61,708 bases of DNA from Vibrio viridaestus (GTDB taxonomy: Bacteria > Pseudomonadota > Gammaproteobacteria > Enterobacterales > Vibrionaceae). Below, one piece after another: positions 1 through 8,710 of the stretch (positions are counted from its first letter, which is position 1; each line of letters opens with the position of its first letter). The position numbers and the translations under genes are program-made. The notes under the pieces were generated by a model that did no database searches, was not told the DNA's origin, and worked only from the letters and a program-made list of their open reading frames with translations. The DNA is taken from assembly GCF_003856525.1 (NCBI RefSeq), contig NZ_RJVQ01000015.1, positions 1 to 61,708 on the forward strand. Direction: 5' to 3'.

Positions 1-148
1 AGATGCTCGTATGGATATCTTTGAATATATTGAGATGTTCTACAACGTAAAACGCAGGCACGGTTCCAATAATCAATTATCGCCTGTAGAGTATGAAAAG
101 CAGTATGAAGAAAGGCTAACTAGTGTCTACTGACTCGGTGGCTATTCA
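1..148 (+). mobile_element. Right end of an IS3-family insertion sequence (partial)
   Basis: The segment holds the last codons of an IS3-family OrfB transposase followed by a terminal inverted repeat. The repeat TCGGTGGCTATTCA at 135-148 is the exact reverse complement of TGAATAGCCACCGA at 61562-61575, where another IS3-type element begins. The two ends therefore look like opposite ends of one IS family, in the same orientation. The IS junction at 148/149 interrupts a gene whose C-terminal codons remain downstream. Only about 148 nt of the element lies in the window. Confidence 0.85.
2..133 (+). CDS. IS3-family transposase OrfB, C-terminal fragment
   Basis: An open frame runs in from the window edge for 43 codons to TGA at 131-133. 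It reads the typical IS3-family OrfB tail: the last part of the integrase (rve) core with an FYNVKRRH motif, then NNQLSPVEYEKQYEERL. The DDE catalytic residues lie outside the window. The stop is directly followed by the terminal inverted repeat at 135-148, as expected for an intact element right end. Confidence 0.85.
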   Translation, partial: DARMDIFEYIEMFYNVKRRHGSNNQLSPVEYEKQYEERLTSVY

Positions 149-268
149 CAAGTGAGTGGTATTGCTATTCAGGGGCAAGATAGCATCGGTGAAGTACAAG
201 AGGGTCTAGCTCAAGTTAGGCAAGGTGTTGAAGACCTAGTCCATTCAGTACATAGATTAAAACCATAA
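149..268 (+). pseudogene. C-terminal fragment of an unidentified gene, cut by the IS
   Basis: From the IS junction an open frame continues for 39 codons to TAA at 266-268. It contains GQDSIGEVQEGLAQVRQGVE, a polar helix-forming stretch with heptad-like spacing. I do not recognise the family. It has no start of its own, so it is most simply the 3' remnant of a gene disrupted by the IS insertion. Its other part would lie beyond the left-hand IS copy. Confidence 0.4.
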
Positions 269-289
269 AATATTTGTAGGGTAATTACT

Positions 290-720
290 TTATATCTGTC
301 TATTTTTTGATGGAATGGTTAGCAAAAAATTATCCCATCTTAATTTAGTAACGCCTTCAATTTGGCATAAACTGTAAGCAAACATGCGAATGTGAGCACC
401 AAGTCCCGTGATAAATCTGAGGGAATATCGGTTCCAAATGGGCGCTACCTGTATTGGTTCAATATATGCAGTGCTTCCATCCCGCCATACAGGAAAGAAG
501 CAACTATTAGTTGGCGTTGACTTGGCATGAATGTATCTAAATTCAAAATCTTATCTGAATCTATTTCTATTTGTCTAAAGGTGTCTCAACTAAATCTACG
601 AAGATCTTTGCTACTTCTATCGAAAGTTGAACTTGGTCGTTACCAGACGAGTTCAAGCTATCCCATAATTCTGTTAAGCGGTTTTTTGTCCTTAGCTAAA
701 ACCTCACAAATTCTGACTTA
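290..720 (-). pseudogene. Possible decayed protein gene, several frameshifts
   Basis: Read on the minus strand, this stretch gives protein-like segments in successive frames: one containing TELWDSLNSSGNDQVQLSIE, a second containing KILNLDTFMPSQRQLIVASF, and a third containing WNRYSLRFITGLGAHIRMF that ends at a TAA at 290-292. The segments abut with frame changes, which suggests an old coding region with indels. I cannot name the family. The plus-strand open frame at 527-778 overlaps it and is probably its antisense shadow. Tentative: only the composition and adjacency of the segments support it. Confidence 0.3.
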
Positions 721-777
721 TCTGCTAATAATTAAAGAAAAGAAAAACTTCTATCTTTTAGTTGAGGATGAAAAATA

Positions 778-2418
778 ATGTTATTAAGCCTTAGACGAGC
801 CAAAGTGAGCTCTCGCCTTACGCTCCTTCTTATAGCAACTGTTGTTATTGCCTCCATTCCGTTTATCAGTATGGTGCGGAGTTACCAAGCTGACCTTATA
901 CAAGCTAAGCAAGACAAAACCAAACAGATTATAGAAGTTGCGTTTGGCATGCTTGAACATTACTACCAACAAGAAAAATCTGGGGCAATCAGTTTAGAAA
1001 ATGCCAAGTTGCTTGCCGCGGATGCCATTCGTCAACTGCGTTACGACCAAGGCGACTATTTCTGGATTAATGATCTCACTCCCAATATGGTGATGCACCC
1101 AATTAAACCTCAGCTTCAAGGCAAGAATGTCGGTGGCGTGAAAGACCCTTCAGGAAAAACGCTATTTATTGAAATGGTGGACGTGGCCAAAAGCCAAGGA
1201 GAAGGCTTTGTCCATTATCTTTGGCCAAAGCCTGGCTCAGAGGTCGATGTCGAAAAAGTTTCTTATATCAAACTATTTAAACCTTGGGGTTGGGTTGTGG
1301 GGACTGGAGTCTATGTGGATGATGTCGATGCACTGGTCATGTCACGTATACAAAGCATGGTGGTATATGTGTCGGGTGCGCTAATCTTGTTGATTGCGTT
1401 CTCTTTCATTATCGGACGCAGTATCACTAATCCAAGTAAAGCAACGCAACTTGCATTGGAAGATATAGCCAAAGGGGAAGGCAACCTTTCAACTCAGCTT
1501 GCCGTTGAAGGCAATGATGAATTCACGGCGATTGCAAAAGCCTTTAATCAATTTACACAAAAAATTCGTTCCTCTATTCAGAATATTACCCCTGTATCCC
1601 ATTCCATTACGCAATCAGCACAGCTTATCGATGACATTACCGACATCGCAGCAAGAAAAGCCAATGAACAAATGGTCTCAGTAAATTCCGTAGCTGCCGC
1701 GATGACCCAGTTACAAAGCAATAATCATGAAGTGGCCAACTCAGCACAAAATGCCGCGCAAGCCGCGCAGGTAGCCAGTGATAAGAGTAATCATGGACAG
1801 GATGCAATTAATAAAGCGTCTTCCTTTATGACATCCCTATCGCACTCTTTGAATGAAACCGAGCAGAGCAGTATTAAACTATCAGAAGAAGCTGCCAATG
1901 TAGGCAGCGTACTGGAAGTAATTCGAGGTGTAGCGGAGCAAACCAATCTACTCGCACTCAACGCAGCAATAGAAGCAGCACGAGCGGGAGAGCAAGGACG
2001 TGGCTTTGCTGTGGTTGCTGATGAGGTGAGAACCCTTGCAACGCGCACACAAAAAAGCACTGATGAAATAGAAGAGATAGTTGACAGCCTTCAAACTCGA
2101 GCGAGAGAACTTTCGACTTCTATGGGGAAAACGCAACGACAATCGACAGCAACGTTAGAGCAAGCGGATTTAGCTAAACAGATTCTCGATGAAATCAATC
2201 AGCAAGTACATGATATTATGGCGATGAATCACCATATTGCTGAAGCATCGACTCAACAAAGTGCTGCAACGGAAGAAATTAACCGTAATCTGTCGCAGTT
2301 CACTGAGCACGCAGATCAAACGCATCAAGACGTGCAGCAACTCACTCAAACCAGTGAACAATTGTCCAAAGATAGTCATACCCTTAGTGAGAGTGTGAAC
2401 GCCTTTAAACTGTCATAA
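778..2418 (+). CDS. Methyl-accepting chemotaxis protein with periplasmic Cache domain
   Basis: A 546-aa chemoreceptor that senses a periplasmic ligand and signals to CheA/CheW. It has an N-terminal membrane segment at about residues 13-33, then a single-Cache (sCache_2-like) sensor with the [15 protein letters not shown] motif. A second membrane segment lies at about 192-215, followed by HAMP. The cytoplasmic MA domain carries the highly conserved hairpin tip [19 protein letters not shown] (near residues 387-405). Length and order are normal for the family. There is no C-terminal NWETF-type pentapeptide, so adaptation enzymes would not tether there. It stands alone and no other chemotaxis gene is nearby. 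Its ligand cannot be read from sequence. Confidence 0.95.
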   Translation: MLLSLRRAKVSSRLTLLLIATVVIASIPFISMVRSYQADLIQAKQDKTKQIIEVAFGMLEHYYQQEKSGAISLENAKLLAADAIRQLRYDQGDYFWINDLTPNMVMHPIKPQLQGKNVGGVKDPSGKTLFIEMVDVAKSQGEGFVHYLWPKPGSEVDVEKVSYIKLFKPWGWVVGTGVYVDDVDALVMSRIQSMVVYVSGALILLIAFSFIIGRSITNPSKATQLALEDIAKGEGNLSTQLAVEGNDEFTAIAKAFNQFTQKIRSSIQNITPVSHSITQSAQLIDDITDIAARKANEQMVSVNSVAAAMTQLQSNNHEVANSAQNAAQAAQVASDKSNHGQDAINKASSFMTSLSHSLNETEQSSIKLSEEAANVGSVLEVIRGVAEQTNLLALNAAIEAARAGEQGRGFAVVADEVRTLATRTQKSTDEIEEIVDSLQTRARELSTSMGKTQRQSTATLEQADLAKQILDEINQQVHDIMAMNHHIAEASTQQSAATEEINRNLSQFTEHADQTHQDVQQLTQTSEQLSKDSHTLSESVNAFKLS

Positions 2419-2492
2419 ATGAAATGTTAAGCCGCGTTCTTAAAGTGATCCCATAAAGTTGGACATTTCTGTTAAGCGGCTTTTGATTAATC

Positions 2493-2541
2493 ACTTCATT
2501 AAATAGAAAATTCGCATTATGAATTTTCTATTTAATGAAGT
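2493..2541. repeat. Perfect 21-bp inverted repeat with 7-nt loop
   Basis: Arms 2493-2513 and 2521-2541 are exact reverse complements, separated by GCATTAT. The stem is AT-rich and unusually long. It lies 75 nt after the chemoreceptor stop. No T-run follows, so it is not a canonical intrinsic terminator. It could be a bidirectional terminator-like structure, a protein-binding palindrome or a palindromic mini-element. Confidence 0.7.
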
Positions 2542-2855
2542 AGTACAAACGTCATTCGGGATACTAAATTAAAAATATCTAACATTGATTTAGCCATTTA
2601 TTGGCTAAATCATTCCTGCCCCAAAGCTTTCTAGCACTCGTTTAGTGAATCGAAAATTGACGAACTACTTGCCCTAACCGTTCTTATTGATTAACCCTGT
2701 TTTTAGCGCTTCTTCATGAGTGTGCGGAACTGGATGGGTATACATTATATTCTAATTTAAGTAGATTTTTGCGTTTTTCCAGATGGTGTATTTGATGGAG
2801 AACTGATAAGTTTTTTACATACAGATAGTTAACTGTGCTCGTTTCCACTGTTCTG

Positions 2856-2899
2856 ATCTAACGCAGTAAACGCGCATGCGCACTAATAAAATGTTAGGC
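2856..2899 (+). repeat. Degenerate attC-like recombination site
   Basis: ATCTAAC (2856-2862) fits the RYYYAAC core and GTTAGGC (2893-2899) fits GTTRRRY. Between them is the palindrome GCGCATGCGC. The site is short for an attC. Its position just before a cassette gene, and the clearer attC sites that follow at about 0.2-1.1-kb spacing, support the call. Inference only. Confidence 0.4.
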
Positions 2900-2932
2900 A
2901 TCAAGAAGAATACTTACGAAAAGGATTGCTAA

Positions 2933-3566
2933 TTGAAAGTTTATAAGTTTCGAGGTCCAGAGCAGATGGGCTTTTGTCTTTGACATCTTATTTAACAAGC
3001 AACTTTATTGTGCTGAGTGGCATACACTGAATGACCCTGTGGAAGGCGTATTCGTTTACTCTCATAGTGGTAGCAATCAAGAGTCAGCCACCAATTTTAT
3101 GAAGAAGGTCGAGCAAGCCAAGCAACCTCTCCGTGTTTGCTCACTATCCAAAACCTTTGATGATCACTTACTTTGGGCTCACTACGCCAGCGGTTTTTCT
3201 GGAGTTGCTATAGAGTTTGAAATTGATGCTACAGAGGATGAAGTTGTAGATATTACTTACAGAGGCGTATTTGCTGGCGTTAACGAGTCAAACAGTGCAG
3301 ATCCTTCTTCTGTCGCTAGGGCGGTTCTATCTTCTAAATATGATGCTTGGTCATATGAAAAGGAAATACGTATACTTACGACTGATATTTTTTATAAACT
3401 GAAAAATCCAATCAAGAAGGTTATTGCTGGCCATAGGATGTCTCAGCCACTATTTGATGCTCTTATAATCGTCTGCGAGAAGCTGGATATTGAAGTTGCT
3501 CGAACAGGTATAGGGGATGAAGGTATCGATGCAGATTATGTTTCGCCGTATGGAGCATCACGCTAG
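2933..3566 (+). pseudogene. DUF2971-family cassette gene, frameshifted
   Basis: The first frame starts at TTG 2933 after an AAGGA ribosome site and reads MKVYKFRGPEQMGF, a typical DUF2971 beginning. At the T4 run 2972-2975 the frame breaks. Removing one T joins it to the frame that continues DILFNKQLYCAEWHTLNDPV and runs to 3566. The joined product is about 210 aa and includes the family hallmark LWAHYASGFSGVAIEFE. The function of DUF2971 is unknown. Attribution to an integron cassette rests on attC sites on both sides. The frameshift is either true decay or an assembly error. The 175-aa frame from GTG 3039 alone lacks the conserved N-terminus. Confidence 0.75.
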
Positions 3567-3570
3567 TCAT

Positions 3571-3791
3571 ACCTAACAAGCGCTCAATCGAACTATGACA
3601 TAGAGAGCTTTAGTTGCAGCTAAAGCTTGGGTCTCACTTTACCCTAATTTGGAGTAGTTATTATCCATACAAAGCATTTAAGACGGATTCCCAACGCTCG
3701 GCATTTCCGGTTTGCTTCAGCTTAAGTGTTTACGGCACAATACGTTAAGTGTAGTGGTCTGCGTTGCTCACCACTTAATGCGGCGTTAGGT
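3571..3791 (+). repeat. Integron attC site of Vibrio-repeat type, with an extra 5' half-site
   Basis: The core site GTTAGGT (3785-3791) closes a stretch from about 3669 that resembles the long (~120 bp) attC sites of Vibrio superintegrons. It contains AACGCTCGGCATTTCCGG, GTGTTTACGGCACAATACG and GCGTTGCTCACCACTTAATG. A second RYYYAAC core, ACCTAAC, sits at 3571-3577 directly after the DUF2971 stop and begins another attC 5' half (CTAACAAGCGCTCAA). The segment may thus be a fusion of two attC sites. This is the best evidence in the window for a Vibrio host. Confidence 0.8.
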
Positions 3792-3833
3792 TTCTTTGAG
3801 CCACCCCGTAAATACAGGGTGGTTCATTAAAGA

Positions 3834-4709
3834 CTAGACAGTTGCACCGAGGTGGTGTTCAATTCTATCCACCACTTTAGCATCCTCTAACAGATCAAAT
3901 TTTCGAGCGAAAAGATTAGGGCTCGATATTAAGTTGGAAATATCGGCCATTGTAAACGTCCTTGGCCTTAGCTTTATGTCTCCATCTGGTACCCAATCGA
4001 TAAAACGCAAATCATCTTGAACTATTTCACCATGACAATCGTTATTCATCATAACCGTTTGGAAAAATCCCTCATCAGCAATAAAAGTATTTTTATAAAA
4101 TTCTTTATAGGGCTGAGATGCATCCGTATTACAGACAAAATCACAGAACTGTCGCGACACAATCATCCATTGAGTGCCAATAAACGGTGTTATTCCTGAC
4201 ATGAACTTTCTGGCTATTTTAGGTCGGTAAATATGTTCTTCATATTCAAAACACATATTTTCTATGCGATTCATCGTTTCGGGCCTAGCTTCATTTTGGT
4301 CTAGTGCTCGAATGAATTCCTTGTCTGGATTATTTGACAAAAAGTCATGAATATATGGCTGAGTTTTCAATGGAAAATCTTGTCCACTTAGGTTTATAAA
4401 ATGAGTCCAGCTTTTATTCATATTTAATAACTTAGCCATACCACGAAGTTCAATATTAACTAGGCTATATCCACCCCATAGCGCATTTTCTGATTCAAGA
4501 ATTTCGGCATTTTTGTAGTCACCTATAAACAAAGATATTTCATCTAAAATTTCTTTGCCAGAAGTTTTGTCAACATGGATAACGTAGTGATTATTTGGAT
4601 GGTATATGGCATGAAATAACCGTTTAAATTGATCTGGATAGCGGTGAACGAGAATAAGATAAGCAATCATTAGATCATTCCTTGAGAAATCTGGAATATT
4701 TATTTTCAC
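3834..4709 (-). CDS. Core-2/I-branching-type glycosyltransferase (GT14-like)
   Basis: A 291-aa protein resembling the Core-2/I-Branching enzyme family of N-acetylglucosaminyl/xylosyl transferases. Visible family features are an N-terminal AYLILVHRYPDQFKRLFHAI segment, HVDKTSGKE, LWGGYSLVNIELRGM, WTHFINLSGQDFPLKT and a late WMIVSRQF. No membrane segment or signal is apparent, so it is probably cytosolic and may decorate a surface glycan. It reads opposite to the cassette direction and lies between two attC sites, as a reversed gene within one cassette. The start at 4709 could instead be the internal ATG 13 codons later. Confidence 0.8.
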   Translation of the reverse strand: MKINIPDFSRNDLMIAYLILVHRYPDQFKRLFHAIYHPNNHYVIHVDKTSGKEILDEISLFIGDYKNAEILESENALWGGYSLVNIELRGMAKLLNMNKSWTHFINLSGQDFPLKTQPYIHDFLSNNPDKEFIRALDQNEARPETMNRIENMCFEYEEHIYRPKIARKFMSGITPFIGTQWMIVSRQFCDFVCNTDASQPYKEFYKNTFIADEGFFQTVMMNNDCHGEIVQDDLRFIDWVPDGDIKLRPRTFTMADISNLISSPNLFARKFDLLEDAKVVDRIEHHLGATV

Positions 4710-4818
4710 GCTCCAGTTGTCTCAGTTAGGGAATGTATGTTCTGAGTGGTAAGGCGTGTTCTTATCCTTATACTATATGGGGGCTCTGTCTTGATTAATC
4801 AATAGCAATGAAATATAA

Positions 4819-4890
4819 ACCTAACAAACAGCGTAAGCTGGACAAATTTTCCACTCCGCTCCAAATTTGCCCTTTCGCTGGGCGTTATAA
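4819..4890 (+). repeat. Integron attC site (short type)
   Basis: A 72-bp imperfect palindrome runs from ACCTAAC (4819-4825) to GTTATAA (4884-4890, a variant of GTTRRRY). Inner complementary arms are CAGCG with CGCTG and ACAAATTT with AAATTTG. This is the organisation of a folded attC. It separates the glycosyltransferase cassette from the next one. Confidence 0.7.
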
Positions 4891-4905
4891 GACAAGGGAG
4901 GTTAC

Positions 4906-5466
4906 GTGCACGAATTCATACAACTGATAAAGTCACGTTCAGATGAGCACGAAATAGCGTTTTCTCGCATACATGATCTTCCCGGTTCAATGATGTCGAT
5001 TCTTAGGCAGGAGCTTGATTCATTAATTAGGGTCCTTTACCTATTAGCCATATCAGATCTAGAAGAAAGAAACAAGCTTATGGCATGTACCGTTAATGGT
5101 GAACGGTGGAAAATAGCAACAGCAAAGGGAAAGCAACAAGTTGTCACTGATGCAATGATGGTAGAAGTCTCAGAACAATTTGTTGCGGGTTGGGCGCGTT
5201 CTGTCTACAAGTTCGGTTGTGCTTTTATTCATCTTTCTAATTTTCATGGTTATAACGCTTCGAATCCCCTTGAAACTCTATCCAATGAGGAAAAGAAAGA
5301 TATTCTTGATCACATGCGCCATTATCATGATGGCCCTGAATCGGACAATCCGACCTTTCAGGAGCTAGCTCATTACTTTCCAAGGGTGTTTGAAAAAATC
5401 AAGGGCAATCTTGAGTGCTATTTAGAGCACTTGGCCGAGGAAGAGCCGTCCGAACATGTCTTATAA
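4906..5466 (+). CDS. Hypothetical integron-cassette protein
   Basis: A 186-aa, mostly helical, charged protein from GTG 4906, preceded by an AAGGGAGG ribosome site. It has no signal peptide or membrane segment. Histidine, tryptophan and acidic residues are scattered (FIHLSNFHGYNASNP; DHMRHYHDG). I do not recognise a family. The gene starts 15 nt after one attC and its TAA overlaps the first core of the next, so it fills a complete single-gene cassette. Function unknown. Confidence 0.75.
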   Translation: MHEFIQLIKSRSDEHEIAFSRIHDLPGSMMSILRQELDSLIRVLYLLAISDLEERNKLMACTVNGERWKIATAKGKQQVVTDAMMVEVSEQFVAGWARSVYKFGCAFIHLSNFHGYNASNPLETLSNEEKKDILDHMRHYHDGPESDNPTFQELAHYFPRVFEKIKGNLECYLEHLAEEEPSEHVL

Positions 5467-5538
5467 CAATCGCAGGCACAGCGAGGGTTTTTCCGTTGCG
5501 GCTTCCCTACAAAGCCGTGCGTGTTACGGGCGTTAGGC
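5461..5538 (+). repeat. Integron attC site (short type)
   Basis: A 78-bp site from TTATAAC (5461-5467, variant core) to GTTAGGC (5532-5538, perfect GTTRRRY). Inner arms such as GGCACAGCG and CGTGCGTGTT allow partial pairing. It overlaps the stop of the upstream cassette gene and lies 20 nt before the next cassette gene's ATG. Confidence 0.7.
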
Positions 5539-5557
5539 TTCTGGAAGAATACATAAA

Positions 5558-6372
5558 ATGTTTAGTCGAAATTATAGATTACTTACCCAAGAGGGGCATT
5601 TGACAATGTCAAGTCTTTTGGGGGGGGAAACTCATTAAGAAACGCTAATATTGATGAGATTCATCGAGGTTTGTTTTATTCGGGTTTATTCGAGCTTGCA
5701 ACAGGCTTTGAGCGTTTAATGAAAATAGTGCTTATCCTTGATCACCAGCTCAAAAACCATCTCAAAAATCCAACAAACAAAGAGTTGAAAGCTTTTGGTC
5801 ATGATATAAAAGATCTTTTCAAAAACTGTTCGGTACTACCTCAAGCATATGGATTACGACAAGAATTAAGTCTTAATGATAAGCAAACAAAAATAGTTTC
5901 TACTCTTACAGAGTTTGCGAAAGGTTCGCGATACTACAACCTTGATGTGTTAACTAACCACAATAAAAATGATGATCCTATTAGTCTTTGGTTATCTGTA
6001 ATTGATGACCATATTTGGAGCTTACGTAGCGATGTGCGTATAAAGCTACAAAATGATGCAATTCAAGTTATTGATCGCTCAGGTATGACTAGCCGTTGGC
6101 AGCAAAATGTAGATGGTGAGTGGATCACAATGCTCGACTTTTACTATTTGATGTCTGCTACAGAAAAGGCTAATCCTCATGTAGTGTGGTCGGTTATTGA
6201 GATACTGCGCCCATTTTATGGATTGTTGCGACACCAATGTCATGAGTTACACGAACTATATGCGTTGCAGGGTAAGGAAAATGAAATACCTTATATGTAT
6301 GAGTTTTTCCCTTTTTTCCTAATACCAAAAAGTTCCGCTTTGAGAAAGAAACAGTGGGTTTGGGGAAAATAA
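5558..6372 (+). pseudogene. Hypothetical cassette gene interrupted at a G8 tract (possibly phase-variable)
   Basis: ATG 5558 opens a frame reading MFSRNYRLLTQEGHLTMSS that reaches a run of eight G at 5620-5627 and then hits TAA. With nine G the frame continues through NSLRNANIDEIHRGLFYSGL into the long frame ending at 6372, giving about 271 aa. A protein from an internal start near 5671 would be 233 aa. The body is helical and rich in Lys, His and Trp; I know no family. A poly-G run at codon ~20 of an AT-rich gene is the sort of tract that slips during replication. The break may thus be switchable rather than dead. Confidence 0.6.
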
Positions 6373-7043
6373 GCCCATACAAGATTTTAAGGTTTCAAGA
6401 TATTTTTACTAATCTGATATAAGCGGTTTACCAGATTGCGCGTAACTCACTTTTGTCCGTGCGACCTGAAGTCGTATGAAGCGTTGTTCACCACGACAAG
6501 AGTGAACCATCTGTATCACCAGATGCCCCTAGGATTCTGAATAAAGCAGCGAATCCGACAATGTAACGAAACTCGGTTGTTAGACCGAGTGGGAACTGAA
6601 TCGTGAGAGGACGTTCTTCCTGATAACCACAAATCGGGTAAGTGCTAGGGTGTCAGTATGATGAACGTAAGTGAATCCACGTAAGGCGCGTTATGTGATG
6701 AAGCAGCGGAAGTGGTTAATACGCTGTGGCCAAAACGGCAATGAGAGTCGGAAAGATGTTGGACAGTACTCTTTCGTGATCGTTGAACTCTCCGCACTAT
6801 AGTGGGCATCTAACCTGATGTTTTACGCAACATACGGAACAGGGTAAGCCTGTATATCTCCCTTTCGGGAAAGCAGTCTGCGAAGACTGCCGATAGGTGT
6901 GCAGGTAAAGGAGGTTAGAAAAAGCAAATGCCGCTTTGTAATGAAGTGGATACAGGTTTATATCTGGCGCGAAAGCGAGCTGACTTCTAACTGGTCTCCC
7001 GTTGCAAGATGATTTGAAGAACTTTATTTAAGGAGAAACGCAA

Positions 7044-8516
7044 ATGGTGGCTTCATCAGAAGTTAGTGCCTCTCCTAATGGTACTCTATGGCAATCCATC
7101 GATTGGAAAGCTGTCGAGTCGCACGTGTTAAAGCTTCAAATGCGCATTGCAAAAGCAACTCGAGAGGGAAAACACAGTAAAGCGAAGGCTTTGCAGTGGA
7201 TCTTAACGCACTCCAGATCAGCGAAATTACTTGCTGTGAAGCGGGTGTCCCAAAACAAAGGCAGTAACACTCCAGGAATCGATGGTGTCATTTGGAATAC
7301 GGATGCCCGTCGAATGACCGCAGTGGATCAATTGAATCGCAAAGGCTACCGAGCTAAACCGCTCAGACGTATCTACATCCCGAAAAAGAATGGCAAACTC
7401 AGACCTCTAGGCATTCCATGCATGATAGATAGAGCGCAACAAGCGTTGTATCTGCTTGCTCTGGAGCCAATTTCGGAAACAGTAGCAGACCCAAATAGCT
7501 ACGGTTTTCGCCCTAATCGCAGTACGGCTGACGCAATAGCACAATGCTTCAAATGCTTGTGTCTTAAACGTTCAGGTCGCTGGATTTTGGAGGGAGATAT
7601 TAAAGCTTGTTTTGACAAGATTGGGCATGAATGGCTACTTGAACATGTTCAAATAGACAAAGGGATGCTAAAGCAGTGGCTAGACTCAGGCTATATCGAT
7701 AAGGGCTTGTTCTACCGAACGTCGGAGGGAACCCCACAAGGCGGAATTATCTCTCCAACGCTTATGTTACTGACACTTGCCGGCCTAGAAAAGCTCGTAA
7801 AAGAAGTCGCTAAGAAATCGGGTGAACGAGTTAACTTTATAGGTTATGCGGATGATTTTGTGATAACGGGTTCATCAAAAGATGTGCTTGTTAACGAAGT
7901 CAAACCACGACTGATTGATTTTCTAAAAGAAAGAGGGTTGGCTCTCTCGGAAGAGAAAACTCACCTTACTCATATAGATGATGGCTTTGATTTTCTGGGT
8001 TTTAACCTTAGGAAGTACAAAGGTAAACTGCTCATCAAACCGAGTAAAACTAACGTTCTCTCTTTTTTGGGAAACTTGCGTGAACTCATTAAGAAGCACG
8101 CAACAATGCCAGTCAATGATCTTATCAGGCTATTGAACCCTAAACTGAAGGGGTGGGCGAATTATTATCGCCACAGCGTTGCAAAACGTACTTTCGGTTA
8201 TCTCGGTCATCAAATCTTCTGGTTACTGTGGCGATGGGCGGTAAGACGCCATCCTACTAAATCAAAAGACTGGGTAAGGCGCAAATACTACATGAACAGA
8301 AGTGGTGGTTGGCAATTTCATGGTTGGCAGAAAATCGCGAATATGGACTGTCACTACAACTTAGCTCAAATAGCGAAAACGCCAATTAAAAGGCATGTGA
8401 AGATCCGAAGTGCGGCTACACCGTTCGACCCTAAGCACCAAGATTACTTGGCAAAGAGGCAGTTGAAAAAGGAAAGTCGTCACTCTTGGTTTGATCCTGT
8501 CTTAACTGCTATCTAG
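7044..8516 (+). CDS. Group II intron reverse transcriptase/maturase, without HNH endonuclease
   Basis: A 490-aa LtrA-type protein starting at ATG 7044 behind AAGGAG. It has an N-terminal RT-0 region (QSIDWKAVESHVLKLQMRI), RT fingers and palm with the catalytic YADDF box near residue 267, TPQGGIISPTL, and a maturase X domain (LNPKLKGWANYYRH). The chain ends soon after FDPKHQDYLAKR, where related chloroplast-like-class proteins continue into an HNH endonuclease; here no CxxC/HNH follows. Splicing help and target-primed reverse transcription should be possible, but second-strand cleavage would need another route. It is not a retron: intron RNA flanks it on both sides. Confidence 0.93.
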   Translation: MVASSEVSASPNGTLWQSIDWKAVESHVLKLQMRIAKATREGKHSKAKALQWILTHSRSAKLLAVKRVSQNKGSNTPGIDGVIWNTDARRMTAVDQLNRKGYRAKPLRRIYIPKKNGKLRPLGIPCMIDRAQQALYLLALEPISETVADPNSYGFRPNRSTADAIAQCFKCLCLKRSGRWILEGDIKACFDKIGHEWLLEHVQIDKGMLKQWLDSGYIDKGLFYRTSEGTPQGGIISPTLMLLTLAGLEKLVKEVAKKSGERVNFIGYADDFVITGSSKDVLVNEVKPRLIDFLKERGLALSEEKTHLTHIDDGFDFLGFNLRKYKGKLLIKPSKTNVLSFLGNLRELIKKHATMPVNDLIRLLNPKLKGWANYYRHSVAKRTFGYLGHQIFWLLWRWAVRRHPTKSKDWVRRKYYMNRSGGWQFHGWQKIANMDCHYNLAQIAKTPIKRHVKIRSAATPFDPKHQDYLAKRQLKKESRHSWFDPVLTAI

Positions 8517-8552
8517 GTTGCTGGGTAACGTAATACGCCTTAGCGGAGGCTT

Positions 8553-8586
8553 GAGCCGTATGCAGTGAAAGTTGCACGTACGGTTC
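8553..8586 (+). ncRNA. Group II intron domain V
   Basis: A 34-nt hairpin beginning GAGCCGTATGCAGTGAAAG and closing GTTGCACGTACGGTTC, with the GAAA tetraloop characteristic of domain V, the catalytic heart of the ribozyme. It lies 37 nt after the maturase stop and is followed by the domain VI stem. Confidence 0.9.
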
Positions 8587-8710
8587 TTAGGAGGGCGGCA
8601 CTTGGTAACAGGTGTCGCCTATCCGACAATTTCAATTTACAACTTAGTAACGAAGATGAAATTTTAACGGTCTAATGCATAGGCTAAATTGGGTGTTAAG
8701 CTCACAACTA

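Larger units (their letters stand above)
2419..2932. other. Intergenic region before the cassette array
   Basis: No convincing gene in 514 nt. It holds a strong perfect hairpin at 2493-2541 (listed separately). A second hairpin has 10-bp arms at 2587-2596 and 2602-2611 and a 5-nt loop; it has no T-tract. A degenerate attC-like site follows at 2856-2899. Confidence 0.6.
6459..8626 (+). mobile_element. Group II intron with intron-encoded reverse transcriptase
   Basis: The 5' end GTGCGACC at 6459 fits the GUGYG consensus. About 580 nt of structured, non-coding ribozyme precede the maturase frame. After the frame come domain V (8553-8586) and a domain VI-like stem (GGCGGCAC pairing with GTGTCGCC, 8594-8619). 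The 3' boundary is placed near 8626 after CCGAC and is approximate to a few bases. The element is about 2.17 kb, normal for the class. It sits downstream of a cassette gene, and flanking sequence may be a split attC (see findings). Confidence 0.85.

Noticed and set aside
527-778. 83-codon plus-strand frame directly before the chemoreceptor
   Set aside because: It has no ribosome site or family, has an unbalanced composition and lies antisense to a protein-like decayed region. The chemoreceptor start does not need it.
660-2490. Shared TCTGTTAAGCGG words at about 668 and 2469 as IS ends flanking the chemoreceptor
   Set aside because: The match is only about a dozen bases with no transposase or complementary end. 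Chance or a weak common motif is more likely.
7044-8516. Reverse transcriptase as a possible retron or diversity-generating element
   Set aside because: Group II intron 5' end, domains V and VI flank it, and the protein has a maturase X domain. No msr/msd or variable-repeat structure is present.
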